Positions 17,229 to 27,052 are shown, numbered from the stretch's first letter. The stretch is DNA of 50,670 bases from Gammaproteobacteria bacterium (GCA_018699395.1 JABIQN010000067.1:1-50670), one strand, 5' to 3'. Notes: a model not told the origin generated them from the letters alone. Program-made: numbers and translations.

Positions 17229-18856
17229 TATTTACTCGCCTTCAGCAAAGCATCTACATCGGCAAACGCTTTACCTAGATAGGTTGTGAACCGTGCCGCC
17301 TGAGCACCATCGATAACTCGGTGGTCGTATGAGAAAGACAGTGGCAACATTAACTTCGGCTCGAACTCCGATCCATTCCATATCGGCTGCACCGACGAGC
17401 GTGACACGCCAAGAATTGCAACCTCAGGGGCGTTAACAATCGGTGTGAAAGCTGTGCCGCCGATACCACCGAGGCTCGAAATTGTAAAACTCGCGCCCTG
17501 CATCTGCGGAGCTTTAAGTTTTCCATCTCGTGCTAAGGCTGATAACTCACCAAGTTCTGTAGCGATTTCATAGGCGTCCTTTTGGTCGACATTGCGAATC
17601 ACAGGGACAACCAGCCCTTGTGGAGTATCTGCTGCAAATCCGAGATGGCAGTACCTCTTAAAAATAAGGCTCTCACCATCATCCGACAATGAAGAATTAA
17701 CCTTTGGGAACTCCTTAAGCGCCAAAGCGCAGGCCTTCATAACAAACGCGAGCGGCGTTAATGAAATTCCGCGCTCCTTCGCTGGACCTTTGAGTTCCTG
17801 ACGTTTTTTTTCAAGTTCAGTTATGTCGGCCAGATCGTGCTGCGTGACATGCGGCAGATTGATCCAGCTCGCCTGCAGTCTTGGTCCCGAAATTTTCTGA
17901 ATGCGCGTAAGCGCTTGGTCATCAATCTCGCCAAATTTGGAAAAATCAATACTTGGTACTTTCGGTAACCCAGCACCCGATGGGGCACCGGCCTGACCAG
18001 TAAGAATGGCTTTGACGAATGCTTTAACGTCGTCATGAAGAATTCGGCTCTTCGAGCCTTTGCCGCTGACCTGGACAAGGTTAACACCCAGCTCACGTGC
18101 CAGCTTTCTGACAGATGGGCTTGCGTGAGCTTTGCTAAAATTAGTCTCGTCGATTGCTGGTAGTGACCGGCTTTGCTGCACAGGAGTGGGAGATGATTTT
18201 GGCACCAGTGCTGGTGCTGATGCTGGCGCTGATGCTATTTTCTCAACCACTGTATCGGCAGGCGCTACGACCGGACTGGCCACTATCACATCGATGATAC
18301 CCAGTACGGACCCCTGCGATATCTTATCGCCGACATTGACTAGAACCGATTCGATCGTTCCGGCTACTTCGGCCGGTACGTCTATCGATGCTTTATCGGT
18401 CTCGAGTGTAACCAGCGGATCCTCTATCGCAATCCTGTCACCGGCAGCAATGTGTATCTCGATCACCTCAACTACATCGAAGTCGCCTAAATCAGGAACG
18501 ACAAGTGACTGCTTGCCGCCCGATTTCTTCGGTGCGTCACCTTCAGGGGTCACGATGGTCTCCCTCGACATCGATGGCGGAACGACCGCAGGGGTAATCA
18601 ACGCGGTATCGCCAACTTCCATCGTTATCGTGCCAATCACATCGCCGGTCGAAATCGTATCTCCAACGGCGACCGTTAACGTGTCGATCACGCCATTTTC
18701 TGGTGAAGGAATGTCCAGCGATGCTTTGTCGGTTTCGACGATGATCAAACCATCTTCACGTTCGACTGTTTCACCCGCGGCAACCAGCACCTCAATAACT
18801 TCGATGTTCTCGAAGTCGCCGAGATCAGGAATAACTATGTCGATTATTTTCATCAT
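17228..18856 (-). CDS. aceF: Dihydrolipoamide acetyltransferase (E2 of pyruvate dehydrogenase)
   Basis: 542 residues. Two lipoyl domains (about 4-76 with ETDKASLDIP, and about 118-190 with ETDKASIDVP) are joined by Ala/Pro/Val-rich linkers. A peripheral-subunit-binding domain follows (about 240-280, ASPSVRKLARELGVNL), then the catalytic domain, whose active-site motif SFSYDHRVIDGA holds the His and Asp. It passes acetyl groups from E1 to CoA. The first two codons are both ATG. A GGAG sits directly before the first, so the second may be used. Between aceE (18 bases upstream) and lpdA. Confidence 0.95.
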   Translation of the reverse strand: MMKIIDIVIPDLGDFENIEVIEVLVAAGETVEREDGLIIVETDKASLDIPSPENGVIDTLTVAVGDTISTGDVIGTITMEVGDTALITPAVVPPSMSRETIVTPEGDAPKKSGGKQSLVVPDLGDFDVVEVIEIHIAAGDRIAIEDPLVTLETDKASIDVPAEVAGTIESVLVNVGDKISQGSVLGIIDVIVASPVVAPADTVVEKIASAPASAPALVPKSSPTPVQQSRSLPAIDETNFSKAHASPSVRKLARELGVNLVQVSGKGSKSRILHDDVKAFVKAILTGQAGAPSGAGLPKVPSIDFSKFGEIDDQALTRIQKISGPRLQASWINLPHVTQHDLADITELEKKRQELKGPAKERGISLTPLAFVMKACALALKEFPKVNSSLSDDGESLIFKRYCHLGFAADTPQGLVVPVIRNVDQKDAYEIATELGELSALARDGKLKAPQMQGASFTISSLGGIGGTAFTPIVNAPEVAILGVSRSSVQPIWNGSEFEPKLMLPLSFSYDHRVIDGAQAARFTTYLGKAFADVDALLKASK

Positions 18857-18874
18857 CTCCGCGTCCCCGAGCCG

Positions 18875-21538
18875 TTACAGCGTAACCGGATCAGAACGAT
18901 CCGGATTAATGCCGTATTTCTGGATCGCTTGCGCAACCGTTTCATGATCCAAGACGCCATCATCCGCAAGTGCTTTCAATGCAGTGATAGCGATATAACG
19001 CTTGTCGACCTCAAAGTGCTGTCGCAACGCCTTTCGCGAATCACTTCGTCCATATCCGTCGGTGCCTAGCGAAATAAATCGGCCCGGCACCCAACGTTGA
19101 ATCTGATCAGCGATAATCTTCATGTAATCGGTCGCGGCGATATACGGTCCCGGTCTTTCGGCAAAGCATCGTTCGACATAGCATTTCCGTTGCGTCTCTG
19201 CGGGATGCAGTTGATTCCAGCGCGCAACTTCAAGTGCGTCACGCCGCAACTCGTTAAAGCTTGTCACTGACCAAATATCCGTTGGTATCCCGAAATCCTC
19301 CATCAGTAAGTCGGCGGCCCCGATAACTTCTCGAAGAATGGTACCCGACCCCATCAGCTGTGCCCGAACCTTACCCTGCCCTCCAGCACTCAGGAGATAC
19401 ATGCCGCGTAGGATTCCATCCTCAACCCCGTCAGGCATCGCCGGATGTGTGTAGTTCTCGTTCATACAGGTGATGTAATAGAAAATATTCTCCTGCTCAC
19501 CAATCATGCGTCGGAGACCGTCTTGAATGATGACTGCCAATTCGTAGGCATAGGTCGGGTCATAGGAGCGACAGTTTGGAATCGTCGACGAAGTGACTAG
19601 ACTGTGACCATCCTGATGCTGCAGGCCTTCGCCGGCAAGCGTCGTGCGGCCCGCCGTGCCCCCCATCAAGAAGCCGCGAGTTTGTTGATCTCCTCCGGCC
19701 CAGATGAAGTCACCAATGCGCTGGAATCCGAACATCGAGTAGTAGATATAGAACGGTACCATCGGCACATCATGATTGGAGTACGCCGTTCCCGCGGCTG
19801 CCCACGAGCAAAATGAACCGGCCTCGTTGATGCCTTCCTCAAGGATCTGACCCTTCTTATCCTCACGGTAATACATAAGTTCACCAGAATCTTGCGGCTC
19901 GTAAAGCTGGCCCTTCGATGAGTAAATTCCGACCTGTCGGAACATACCCTCCATACCAAAGGTGCGCGCTTCATCCGGAACGATCGGTACGATGTGCTTT
20001 CCAATCTGCTTATCGCGCGTCAGCGCGGTCAGAATCCGGACAAACGCCATTGTTGTCGACGCCTCACGATCGCCAGTCCCTTCCAACTGCGTCTTAAAGG
20101 TGTCTAATGTCGGAACAGGTAATGACTTGGACTTCGCCCGTCGCGACGGCAAGAAGCCGCCCATCGAATGTCGCCGCTCGAGCATATACTCGAGTTCCGG
20201 GCTATCAGCTGCTGGTTTATAATACGGTACATCACCAATATCCTTATTGGACACCGGAATATTAAATCGATCTCGGAACTTCTTAAGCTCCTCGATATCA
20301 AACTTCTTCTGTTGGTGGGCCGTGTTTTGCCCTTCCCCTGCAGAACCCATGCCGAATCCCTTAACGGTCTTGGCAAGAATAATAGTCGGACCACCTTTGT
20401 GTTTCGTTGCAGCGTCGTAAGCTGCATAAACTTTTGCGGGATCATGACCACCGCGGTTTAGATGCCATATCTCGTCGTCTGACATATTGGCAACCAACTC
20501 AGCGGTTTCCGGATGCTTACCAAAAAAGGAATCGCGAACATACTTGCCGTCCATAGACTTGATCTTCTGGAACTCGCCGTCGACAGTCTCTTCCATCAGT
20601 TGGCGAAGCTTCCCAGACTGGTCTTTGGCGAGTAGAGGGTCCCATTTTGATCCCCAAACTACCTTAATTACATTCCAACCCGCGCCGCCGAAGGCTGCTT
20701 CCAGTTCTTGAATAATCTTACCGTTGCCACGAACCGGTCCGTCCAAGCGCTGCAGATTACAGTTGACGACGAACACGAGATTGTCGAGGCCTTCTCGAAC
20801 CGGCATCGTGATCGCACCCATCGACTCAGGTTCATCCATCTCGCCATCACCGAGGAACGCCCAGACTTTGCGGTCGCTCGCTGGAACTAAGCCGCGGTTC
20901 TCCATGTAACGCATGAAGCGTGCCTGGTAAATCGCCATCATCGGACCCAGCCCCATCGAAACGGTCGGGAATTGCCAATAATTCGGCATCAACCACGGAT
21001 GCGGGTAGGACGACAATCCACCGCCACCTACTTCCTGACGGAATCGGTTTAGGTCCTGCTCGGCGAAACGCCCTTCAAGAAAAGACCGCGCATAAATACC
21101 GGGCGACGAATGGCCTTGCATGAAGATCATGTCGCCATTCTGCTTCGTGCTATCGGCGCGCCAGAAATGATTGAATCCGACCTCGTACAATGTCGCAGAC
21201 GACGCGTAACTTGAAATATGACCGCCGTATTCAGTGCTCTTTTGGTTGGCCCGCACGACCATCGCCATCGCATTCCAACGAATATAAGCTTCAATGCGAC
21301 GCTCCAGCGCCCGGTCACCTGGATACTCTGGCTGCCGTGCTGTCGAAATCGTATTGAGGTACGCGGTGTTGGGGCTGTATGGCAGGTACGCACCCGAACG
21401 ACGCGAATAGTCAATCATCTGATTGAGGAGGAAATGCGCGCGCTCCGGGCCGTGCTCCATCAGCACAGAGTCGATCGACTCAAGCCACTCGGTCGTCTCG
21501 ATAGGATCAATGTCATCAAACGGATTAAACTTGGTCAT
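18875..21538 (-). CDS. aceE: Pyruvate dehydrogenase E1 component, homodimeric type
   Basis: 887 residues, exactly the length of E. coli AceE. It decarboxylates pyruvate with thiamine diphosphate and acetylates lipoyl groups. The ThDP motif is GDGEMDEPES followed by VVNCNLQRLDGPVRGNGK. The N-terminus from the chosen ATG (MTKFNPFDDIDPIETTEWLE) matches the family; thirty further upstream codons do not. First gene of aceE-aceF-lpdA. No pdhR-like regulator gene lies nearby. Divergent from the M17 aminopeptidase, with 178 bases between starts. Confidence 0.97.
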   Translation of the reverse strand: MTKFNPFDDIDPIETTEWLESIDSVLMEHGPERAHFLLNQMIDYSRRSGAYLPYSPNTAYLNTISTARQPEYPGDRALERRIEAYIRWNAMAMVVRANQKSTEYGGHISSYASSATLYEVGFNHFWRADSTKQNGDMIFMQGHSSPGIYARSFLEGRFAEQDLNRFRQEVGGGGLSSYPHPWLMPNYWQFPTVSMGLGPMMAIYQARFMRYMENRGLVPASDRKVWAFLGDGEMDEPESMGAITMPVREGLDNLVFVVNCNLQRLDGPVRGNGKIIQELEAAFGGAGWNVIKVVWGSKWDPLLAKDQSGKLRQLMEETVDGEFQKIKSMDGKYVRDSFFGKHPETAELVANMSDDEIWHLNRGGHDPAKVYAAYDAATKHKGGPTIILAKTVKGFGMGSAGEGQNTAHQQKKFDIEELKKFRDRFNIPVSNKDIGDVPYYKPAADSPELEYMLERRHSMGGFLPSRRAKSKSLPVPTLDTFKTQLEGTGDREASTTMAFVRILTALTRDKQIGKHIVPIVPDEARTFGMEGMFRQVGIYSSKGQLYEPQDSGELMYYREDKKGQILEEGINEAGSFCSWAAAGTAYSNHDVPMVPFYIYYSMFGFQRIGDFIWAGGDQQTRGFLMGGTAGRTTLAGEGLQHQDGHSLVTSSTIPNCRSYDPTYAYELAVIIQDGLRRMIGEQENIFYYITCMNENYTHPAMPDGVEDGILRGMYLLSAGGQGKVRAQLMGSGTILREVIGAADLLMEDFGIPTDIWSVTSFNELRRDALEVARWNQLHPAETQRKCYVERCFAERPGPYIAATDYMKIIADQIQRWVPGRFISLGTDGYGRSDSRKALRQHFEVDKRYIAITALKALADDGVLDHETVAQAIQKYGINPDRSDPVTL

Positions 21539-21716
21539 AATACGTCCACTGGGCGCCTGCCAGAATGCAATCCGGCCGGTCGCGTGAATTAGTGCAGTCG
21601 TCCTGCTAGGATCATCGCCTCTTCGCACCGGAGAGTATGAATATCTTTGCGGCCGCCATCTTCGGGGTTTGTGCCCTTAGGGTCAAGCTTCACCACCACA
21701 ATTTTAAGGCCAAAAA

Positions 21717-23219
21717 ATGAATCTACCTGAACTTAAAAATCCTCATATATTTCAAAAGCTTGGACGTGTTGATGCCAAGTCATTAGAGAGCTGCGATCAG
21801 TTGCTTTTGATACTAACGCCAAAGCCCGCAGCAAGTCACTTTAAGCAGCTTCCGTCCGGCGACAAAATGCAGCGAGTATTGCGTAAGCTGCCTGCCGGAT
21901 CGACACCCACCTTCACGACTCGATTATCCAATGTGCGACAAACTCTGGTGGTGAGTGGAAGCATCGCAAAAGATGCCAGCATATTCGAACAATTGACGCT
22001 TGGACGCAAACTGGTCGCAGAAGCCTGTGGTAAAAATACGGGAAGCCTCGGCATCTGTGTAATTGGATTCAGTGCCGACCAAAGTACGTCCATCTACAAT
22101 TGTGTTATCGCCGCCGCTTTGGCGGCTGCGTTTCAATTGCCGTCATTCAAGTCTAAGAAATCAAAAGCGCCGATCAAAAGCCTTCGCTTACTTGGTGCCG
22201 CTAAAAGAATTGACACGTCACGAGTTGAAGCTGAAGCGAAAGGCAATAATCTTGCCCGTTGGTTAACTACGATGCCGCCTAATAAGATGGACGCAATCGC
22301 TTATTCTGATCTGGTTCGTACGCTGGCCAAAGCGAATGACTGGTCATTCAAACGATATGGAACGAAAGAACTGACCCAGCTTGGTGCTGGCGCGTTCCTC
22401 GCAGTTGCCCAGGGTAATGACAATGACAGTGCCGGCATACTTCGACTGCGTTATCGACCAAGCGTCAAGACAAAAAATGCTGACCTTTCACTCGTCGGCA
22501 AGGGTATTATTTTTGATACTGGCGGCACGAATCTCAAGCCATTTCAGTCTATGCTCGACATGCATGGCGACATGCAAGGAAGCGCAGTTGCTGTGGGAAC
22601 ATTATTGGCTATCAGTGAATTACAGCTACCAATCGCTGTCGATTGCTGGTTGGCAATAACCGAAAACCGCACAGGTCCAAATGCGTACAAATCTCAGGAT
22701 GTCGTTACCGCTGTAAATGGTAAGACTATCCAGACCGTTCACACAGATGCCGAAGGCCGCATGGCGCTGGCTGATACGTTGGTACTCGCCAGCCGAGACA
22801 AGCCCGCAATCATATTTGATTACGCAACGCTCACAGGGTCCTGCGTCACAGCGATTACAGCGTATTACTCTGGTGTATTCACTAATCGTGCAGACTTGCA
22901 TCCGCACTTGAAACACACGGGACGAATTAGTGGCGAGCGCGTATGGCCATTTCCGATTGGTAAAGAATTCATGGCGGATCTCAAAAGTGAAACTGCGGAC
23001 TTCTTGCAATGCTCACCAAAAGCGCCAGGCGATCACATTCTTGCTGCCAGTTTTCTCGCTGAATTTGTGGAAAATGATACGCCATGGGTTCACATGGACC
23101 TGAGTGCAAGTGATAATGATGGTGGACTTGGGCACGTCGGCTCAAAGTTCACCGGCTTCGGCGTTCGTTACACGATGAGCGTCATTCTCGACGACAACCT
23201 GTTTAAGGCGAACCTTTAA
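21717..23219 (+). CDS. M17-family leucyl aminopeptidase
   Basis: 500 residues. The catalytic half has the M17 metal and active-site residues: VGKGIIFDTGGTNLKP (Lys and Asp ligands), DMHGDMQGSAVA (Asp ligand) and the signature HTDAEGRMALADTL with Asp, Glu and the bicarbonate-site Arg. It should remove N-terminal residues from peptides using two metal ions in the cytoplasm. Some residues deviate from PepA (T-G-G-T-N instead of S-G-G-I-S/N, His for Asn in the N-T-D-A-E-G-R signature), suggesting a divergent subfamily. The rnt gene follows with no gap, so the two form an operon. Confidence 0.9.
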   Translation: MNLPELKNPHIFQKLGRVDAKSLESCDQLLLILTPKPAASHFKQLPSGDKMQRVLRKLPAGSTPTFTTRLSNVRQTLVVSGSIAKDASIFEQLTLGRKLVAEACGKNTGSLGICVIGFSADQSTSIYNCVIAAALAAAFQLPSFKSKKSKAPIKSLRLLGAAKRIDTSRVEAEAKGNNLARWLTTMPPNKMDAIAYSDLVRTLAKANDWSFKRYGTKELTQLGAGAFLAVAQGNDNDSAGILRLRYRPSVKTKNADLSLVGKGIIFDTGGTNLKPFQSMLDMHGDMQGSAVAVGTLLAISELQLPIAVDCWLAITENRTGPNAYKSQDVVTAVNGKTIQTVHTDAEGRMALADTLVLASRDKPAIIFDYATLTGSCVTAITAYYSGVFTNRADLHPHLKHTGRISGERVWPFPIGKEFMADLKSETADFLQCSPKAPGDHILAASFLAEFVENDTPWVHMDLSASDNDGGLGHVGSKFTGFGVRYTMSVILDDNLFKANL

Positions 23220-23861
23220 GTGGCCGATGAAGTAATGATGGCGAACCGCTTTCGCGGTTTCCTTCCTGTCGTAGTTGATGTTGAGACTGGCGGATTCAAC
23301 TCAAAAACTGATGCACTGCTGGAAATTGCAGCGGTGTTTCTCGACATGGACGACGAAGGACTGATAAGGCGCGGTGAAACAATTCGGTATCACGTGAAGC
23401 CTTTCGAGGGTGCGAATCTTGAACCAGCATCGTTGGCTGTCAATGGAATCGACCCACACCATCCATTGCGACCAGCGATCGACGAACAGGATGCCTTGCA
23501 ACGTATATTCCGCGAAGTCAGGCTGGCCGTTCGTGATGCCCATTGCAGCCGAGCCGTCCTGGTCGGACACAATGCCCACTTCGATCTCAGCTTCATGAAT
23601 GAGGCTGTCAGTAGGGCAGCGATCAAGCGGAACCCGTTTCACCCATTTAGTTGTTTTGACACGGCCACAATCTGCGGCATCGCGTTCGGCCAAACCGTAC
23701 TCGCACGCGCTGTCTCCGCTGCGGGCCTTGAATGGGATGAGACACAGGCGCACTCCGCTGCTTACGATGCGGAAATGACCGCAGACGTGTTTTGCGAAGC
23801 GGTCAATCGCTTCCGGGATGTATTCGAACGGTCACTGCAGAGAGCACCATCACAATACTAG
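23220..23861 (+). CDS. rnt: Ribonuclease T
   Basis: 213 residues. It is a DEDDh 3'-5' exoribonuclease that trims tRNA CCA ends and the 3' ends of 5S and 23S r[21 protein letters not shown] provides the first Asp-Glu, [10 protein letters not shown] the second Asp, and [13 protein letters not shown] the His and last Asp. [16 protein letters not shown] is an RNase T hallmark. Starts available are GTG 23220 (immediately after the aminopeptidase stop) and ATG 23235 or 23238. The ATG codons also agree with the family. Convergent with grxD, six bases apart; the rnt-grxD pair is common in gammaproteobacteria. Confidence 0.95.
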   Translation: MADEVMMANRFRGFLPVVVDVETGGFNSKTDALLEIAAVFLDMDDEGLIRRGETIRYHVKPFEGANLEPASLAVNGIDPHHPLRPAIDEQDALQRIFREVRLAVRDAHCSRAVLVGHNAHFDLSFMNEAVSRAAIKRNPFHPFSCFDTATICGIAFGQTVLARAVSAAGLEWDETQAHSAAYDAEMTADVFCEAVNRFRDVFERSLQRAPSQY

Positions 23862-23867
23862 GCGAAA

Positions 23868-24173
23868 CTACTTCTCAAGTAAGTCCTTCAGCTCACCGGA
23901 ATGATACATCTCAATCATGATGTCGCATCCACCGACCAACTCCCCTTTCACGTAGAGCTGAGGAAACGTTGGCCAATCTGAGTAGGCTTTCAGTCCTTCA
24001 CGAACCTCCTGATCCTCGAAGATATTCACATACGAGAATGGTTGGCCAATTGCCTTCAGCGCGGCAATAGCCTGACCAGAAAATCCGCATTGCGGAAAAT
24101 CGGGTGTGCCCTTCATGTATAAAAGTATATTATTCGATTTTAGTTGCTCTTCGATTCGAGTATTGATGTCCAC
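23868..24173 (-). CDS. grxD: Monothiol glutaredoxin Grx4
   Basis: 101 residues from a GTG start at 24173, which is preceded by an AGGA. Upstream codons in frame add a non-family stretch of 38 residues. The monothiol signature CGFS is in FPQCGFSGQA, and NILLYMKGTP, WPTFPQLYVKGELVGGCDIM and the C-terminal SGELKDLLEK are diagnostic. Grx4 binds a bridging [2Fe-2S] cluster with glutathione and delivers it to target proteins, often with BolA. Confidence 0.95.
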   Translation of the reverse strand: MDINTRIEEQLKSNNILLYMKGTPDFPQCGFSGQAIAALKAIGQPFSYVNIFEDQEVREGLKAYSDWPTFPQLYVKGELVGGCDIMIEMYHSGELKDLLEK

Positions 24174-24565
24174 GTATTCAATCCTGTTGTTAATTCGGTA
24201 ACTAGCTTTTTTAAAATTCCGTTGCGATTGTATCGTTATTTGAATGCTAACGAGCATCCAACTGATCAATAATTTGCCGCCACTCATCAGTGGGTTAAAT
24301 CACCCAGTACGAGATTTCGTACAGAGTCCATCCACAGCCGAGGGGCTATTTATTGCCACCCAAGGTGCAGGGCAAGATACAAAACAGCAATGTTCTTTCC
24401 CTTATTTTTCACTGCTTTCATTAACTTAATCAGCAATTTCTTTTTTAAATCAATCTGTTACGAATGTGTCTCATTTCGCCGCCGCAATCCCTATAATAAC
24501 GATTGCGCCACGGCGCAATTGCCCGAAACCTACCCAAAATTAGAAACCCCTCGGAGAAGCGAACA
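24174..24565. other. Intergenic region between grxD and the PuuD-like gene
   Basis: About 390 bases between two divergent genes with no credible coding frame. The grxD ribosome-binding site is at the left edge. The right part holds a TATAAT box and a perfect inverted repeat listed separately, and a GGAG (24553-24556) serving the next gene. Confidence 0.6.
24492..24519 (+). promoter_or_regulatory. TATAAT box followed by a perfect 8-bp inverted repeat
   Basis: A consensus -10 box TATAAT is at 24492-24497. Five to twenty-two bases downstream lies a perfect palindromic arm pair, ATTGCGCC (24502-24509) and GGCGCAAT (24512-24519), separated by two bases. It therefore covers the expected transcription start. 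It could be an operator or a 5' RNA hairpin controlling the PuuD-like gene. No clear -35 box is visible, which would fit an activator-dependent promoter. The protein that binds is unknown. Confidence 0.45.
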
Positions 24566-25177
24566 ATGAATCCCTTAAAAAGTATCGGCGGCACAATTAT
24601 CAGTGGCATCGTACTAGCTGTGTTAATCGCTGCATTTATGCCTGGCCAGCATATCGTCGGTGTTACAGCAAAGTCTATCGTTATATGGATGCATGTATTG
24701 TCAGGTGTTATTTGGATCGGCCTCCTCTACTACTTTAATTTCATACAAGTACCGGCGCTCGGTGAGGCCGCAGGTGATGAGGGTGGCCCTGGCGGCGCTG
24801 GAATAGCCAAGTATGTCGCACCTCGCGCGCTGTGGTGGTTCCGATGGGGAGCCCTTGCGACCTGGATTACAGGTGCAGCCTACCTGCAATTACAAGGCAT
24901 GCTGCATCAGGCGTTTACGTTTGGACTCATGGGCGACTCACCCAATCCATACGCGAACATGATCGGTGTCGGCGCCTGGTTGGGTACGATCATGCTGTTT
25001 AATGTATGGATCTTAATCTGGCCAAACCAGAAGAAGGTTCTTGGCATGGTGGAGGCCACGCCCGAGCAGGTAGCCAAGGCAAAGAACATTGCATTTATGG
25101 CGTCTCGTTCGAATACGCTCATGTCCATTCCAATGTTAATGAGCATGGTCGGTCCGGGTCACGGTTGGTTCATGTAA
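24566..25177 (+). CDS. PuuD-like / urate-oxidase-N-terminal-domain membrane protein
   Basis: 203 residues with about five membrane helices. The sequence VIWMHVLSGVIWIGLLYYFNFIQ and the WWFRWGALATWITG stretch resemble the membrane domain of PuuD (COG3748, Urate_ox_N). Only the membrane part is present, without the cytochrome c domain of full-length urate hydroxylase. Conserved His and Arg residues could bind haem, but that is inference. I start at ATG 24566 because a GGAG lies nine bases before it and the hydrophobic protein begins there. A strong terminator follows at 25200, so it is probably a single-gene unit. Confidence 0.7.
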   Translation: MNPLKSIGGTIISGIVLAVLIAAFMPGQHIVGVTAKSIVIWMHVLSGVIWIGLLYYFNFIQVPALGEAAGDEGGPGGAGIAKYVAPRALWWFRWGALATWITGAAYLQLQGMLHQAFTFGLMGDSPNPYANMIGVGAWLGTIMLFNVWILIWPNQKKVLGMVEATPEQVAKAKNIAFMASRSNTLMSIPMLMSMVGPGHGWFM

Positions 25178-25199
25178 GCTGAATCGTCTTGTACTATGC

Positions 25200-25234
25200 G
25201 AAGCCCGTTCGTTTTGACCGGGCTTCTTTTGTTT
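25200..25234 (+). terminator. Rho-independent terminator after the PuuD-like gene
   Basis: GAAGCCCG (25200-25207) pairs perfectly with CGGGCTTC (25219-25226) across an 11-base loop and is followed by TTTTGTTT. The nadC start lies only eight bases further, so nadC may depend on read-through or on a promoter within the hairpin region. Confidence 0.85.
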
Positions 25235-25241
25235 CAGGGAT

Positions 25242-26102
25242 ATGATGAAGCCCTCAGGCGAACAAAAACTCTCAATAGGTCCGTTAGTCGCCAACGCACT
25301 CAACGAAGACATTGGCAGCGGTGACCTCACGGCATCGCTTGTTGATGCTGAGGCAGTGGTCGGCGCAAGCATTATCGCTCGCCAATCCCTTGTCCTATGT
25401 GGGCAGGCTTGGGTGGACGAGGTCTTTGCGCAGCTGGATAGGAGTGTCGTGGTCGATTGGTATATCGGAGACAGTCAAAGCGCTGAGAATGACGATATTA
25501 TCTGCAAGATTGTCGGCCCCACACGCGCATTACTAGCGGGCGAAAGAATCGCCCTAAACTTCCTGCAGACTTTGTCGTCAACGGCGACCGCAACAGCCAG
25601 CTATGTGGCTGCAGTAAGCGGAACAGACGCACAGATACTGGATACGCGAAAGACGGTTCCAGGATTACGACTTGCGCAGAAATACGCAGTAACCTGCGGT
25701 GGTGGTAAAAGCCACCGAGTGGGTTTGTTCGACGCAATATTGATCACAGAGAATCACATTAAAAGTGCTGGAAGCATCACGGCAGCTCTCAGGTCCGCGA
25801 AATCGTTGGATCTGGATGTGTTGATCACGATCAAAGTTGAATCTCATGAAGAGTTACTTGAAGCACTTGATGCCGGTGCTGGACGAATTCTTCTGGACAA
25901 CTTCTCTACAGACGCGCTGAAATCTGCGGTCAAAATAAATCAGAGCTACGGATATACGGCAGCAGAGCTTGAAGTATCCGGAAATATCACACTGGAATCG
26001 ATAAGACAGATCGCCGAAACCGGTGTTAACTATATCTCAAGCGATGCGATCACCAAGAATGTGAATGTGATCGATTTCTCGATGCTCTTTAGCATCGACT
26101 GA
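25242..26102 (+). CDS. nadC: Nicotinate-nucleotide pyrophosphorylase (carboxylating)
   Basis: 286 residues. It converts quinolinate and phosphoribosyl pyrophosphate to nicotinate mononucleotide in NAD synthesis. Family text includes ALNEDIGSGDLTASLVD, LNFLQTLSSTATATA, LDTRKTVPGLRLAQKYAV, CGGGKSHRVGLFD and the phosphate-binding VSGNITLESI. Codons 1 and 2 are both ATG. It begins just after a terminator. Its 3' end overlaps, tail to tail, a hypothetical gene on the other strand by 14 bases. Confidence 0.96.
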   Translation: MMKPSGEQKLSIGPLVANALNEDIGSGDLTASLVDAEAVVGASIIARQSLVLCGQAWVDEVFAQLDRSVVVDWYIGDSQSAENDDIICKIVGPTRALLAGERIALNFLQTLSSTATATASYVAAVSGTDAQILDTRKTVPGLRLAQKYAVTCGGGKSHRVGLFDAILITENHIKSAGSITAALRSAKSLDLDVLITIKVESHEELLEALDAGAGRILLDNFSTDALKSAVKINQSYGYTAAELEVSGNITLESIRQIAETGVNYISSDAITKNVNVIDFSMLFSID

Positions 26103-26430
26103 TATCAAGCAGGAGCTCGTTCGCCTTTGAGCTCTTCCGGCCATTAGAATGAATCTTTAATATTTGCAGAAGCTGGACAAGCTTACCAATGTCGTGATCC
26201 CGAGAAGCGGAAAAATATTTTGATGCATTTTTGTATGGCCAATAACGAAAGGAGGCAAACTTTAGCGCCCGAATGGTCTTGATTGCATCTATTGGGCAAT
26301 CGCTGACCCAGTGCTGATTCTCTATAATGTCGCGGTAATTTCCTGCTTCTTCGGTGTAATTGATGCCAGTGCAACTGATTTGAATAGGACCTTTTTCAAT
26401 ATGGACCCCATAAGCTCGACGGGGCCTCAT
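26089..26430 (-). CDS. Hypothetical protein, convergent with nadC
   Basis: 113 residues, no family recognised. The composition is protein-like, with an aromatic and basic middle (IKTIRALKFASFRYWPYKNA) and three cysteines, no signal peptide and no membrane helix. A GGTGA about ten bases upstream of the ATG could be a ribosome-binding site. It overlaps the last 14 bases of nadC tail to tail. It could be a chance frame; the sequence after SDCPIDAI looks more like a real protein than most chance frames here. Confidence 0.4.
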   Translation of the reverse strand: MRPRRAYGVHIEKGPIQISCTGINYTEEAGNYRDIIENQHWVSDCPIDAIKTIRALKFASFRYWPYKNASKYFSASRDHDIGKLVQLLQILKIHSNGRKSSKANELLLDISRC

Positions 26431-26875
26431 GCATTATAATCACCAGAAGAAAGCTATTTCCGCAGCGAGTTTAGGGTAAGCCTACAACGAGCTAGCACTC
26501 AGGTGTTGGTCTTGATGTCACTAGCATTTATCCTCTGACACATCGCAGCCATGGTGCTGGACGCAGGCCTTGACCTTCCGGCCAATAAACTCCCTATCTA
26601 TTTGATAAATAAAATATTTATTAAATTAACCTAGGGAAATTACGCGAATTATTTCTGAATCTGATTTGATTTCAGCTGTCAGTCATGGCATCTGGAATAG
26701 TATCGATTACCGACTTTTCGGGTTTAGTGAGAATATTGGCACGCCAAACATCAGCGAAACGCGTCTTTACAGCCCGGAGCTTGGGCTGCCGAGAATCGCA
26801 CTTGTCATCGCCTTCTTTGCCCTAATTTGGCGCAATAAAGTGACTTATGTCTACAAAATTATCTCCGCATATTCA
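26431..26875. other. Intergenic region upstream of the cold-shock gene
   Basis: About 445 bases without a convincing gene. An AT-rich stretch (about 26595-26640) is followed by a short inverted repeat (CAGCCC / GGGCTG, near 26770-26788) lacking a T-run. An 84-codon frame here runs through the cold-shock promoter and matches nothing. Confidence 0.5.
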
Positions 26876-26903
26876 TTGACTTGCGATTTTCGAGGGCTAT
26901 ACT
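26876..26903 (+). promoter_or_regulatory. Sigma70 promoter of the cold-shock gene
   Basis: TTGACT (26876-26881) and TATACT (26898-26903) are 16 bases apart, close to consensus. Transcription would begin near 26910 and leave a leader of about 140 bases before the ATG at 27053. Long leaders of this size are typical of cspA-type mRNAs, where they act as temperature-sensitive RNA structures. That function here is inference. Confidence 0.65.
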
Positions 26904-27052
26904 GCCCGCAGCTAGAATGATCGGCTGATATTTATGTACACCATTTCGAAGTTCAATCTGTACCTCGTCCTGATTTTCATAAGTACCAAGCAGCACTCTC
27001 GCTTAACCGCCTCGCTTTTGAGGCTTTAACTTTTGAAAATTAGGAATAGAAA

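Noticed and set aside
26666-26920. 84-codon plus-strand frame upstream of the cold-shock gene
   Set aside because: It runs through a near-consensus promoter, has no good start or ribosome-binding site, and resembles no protein.
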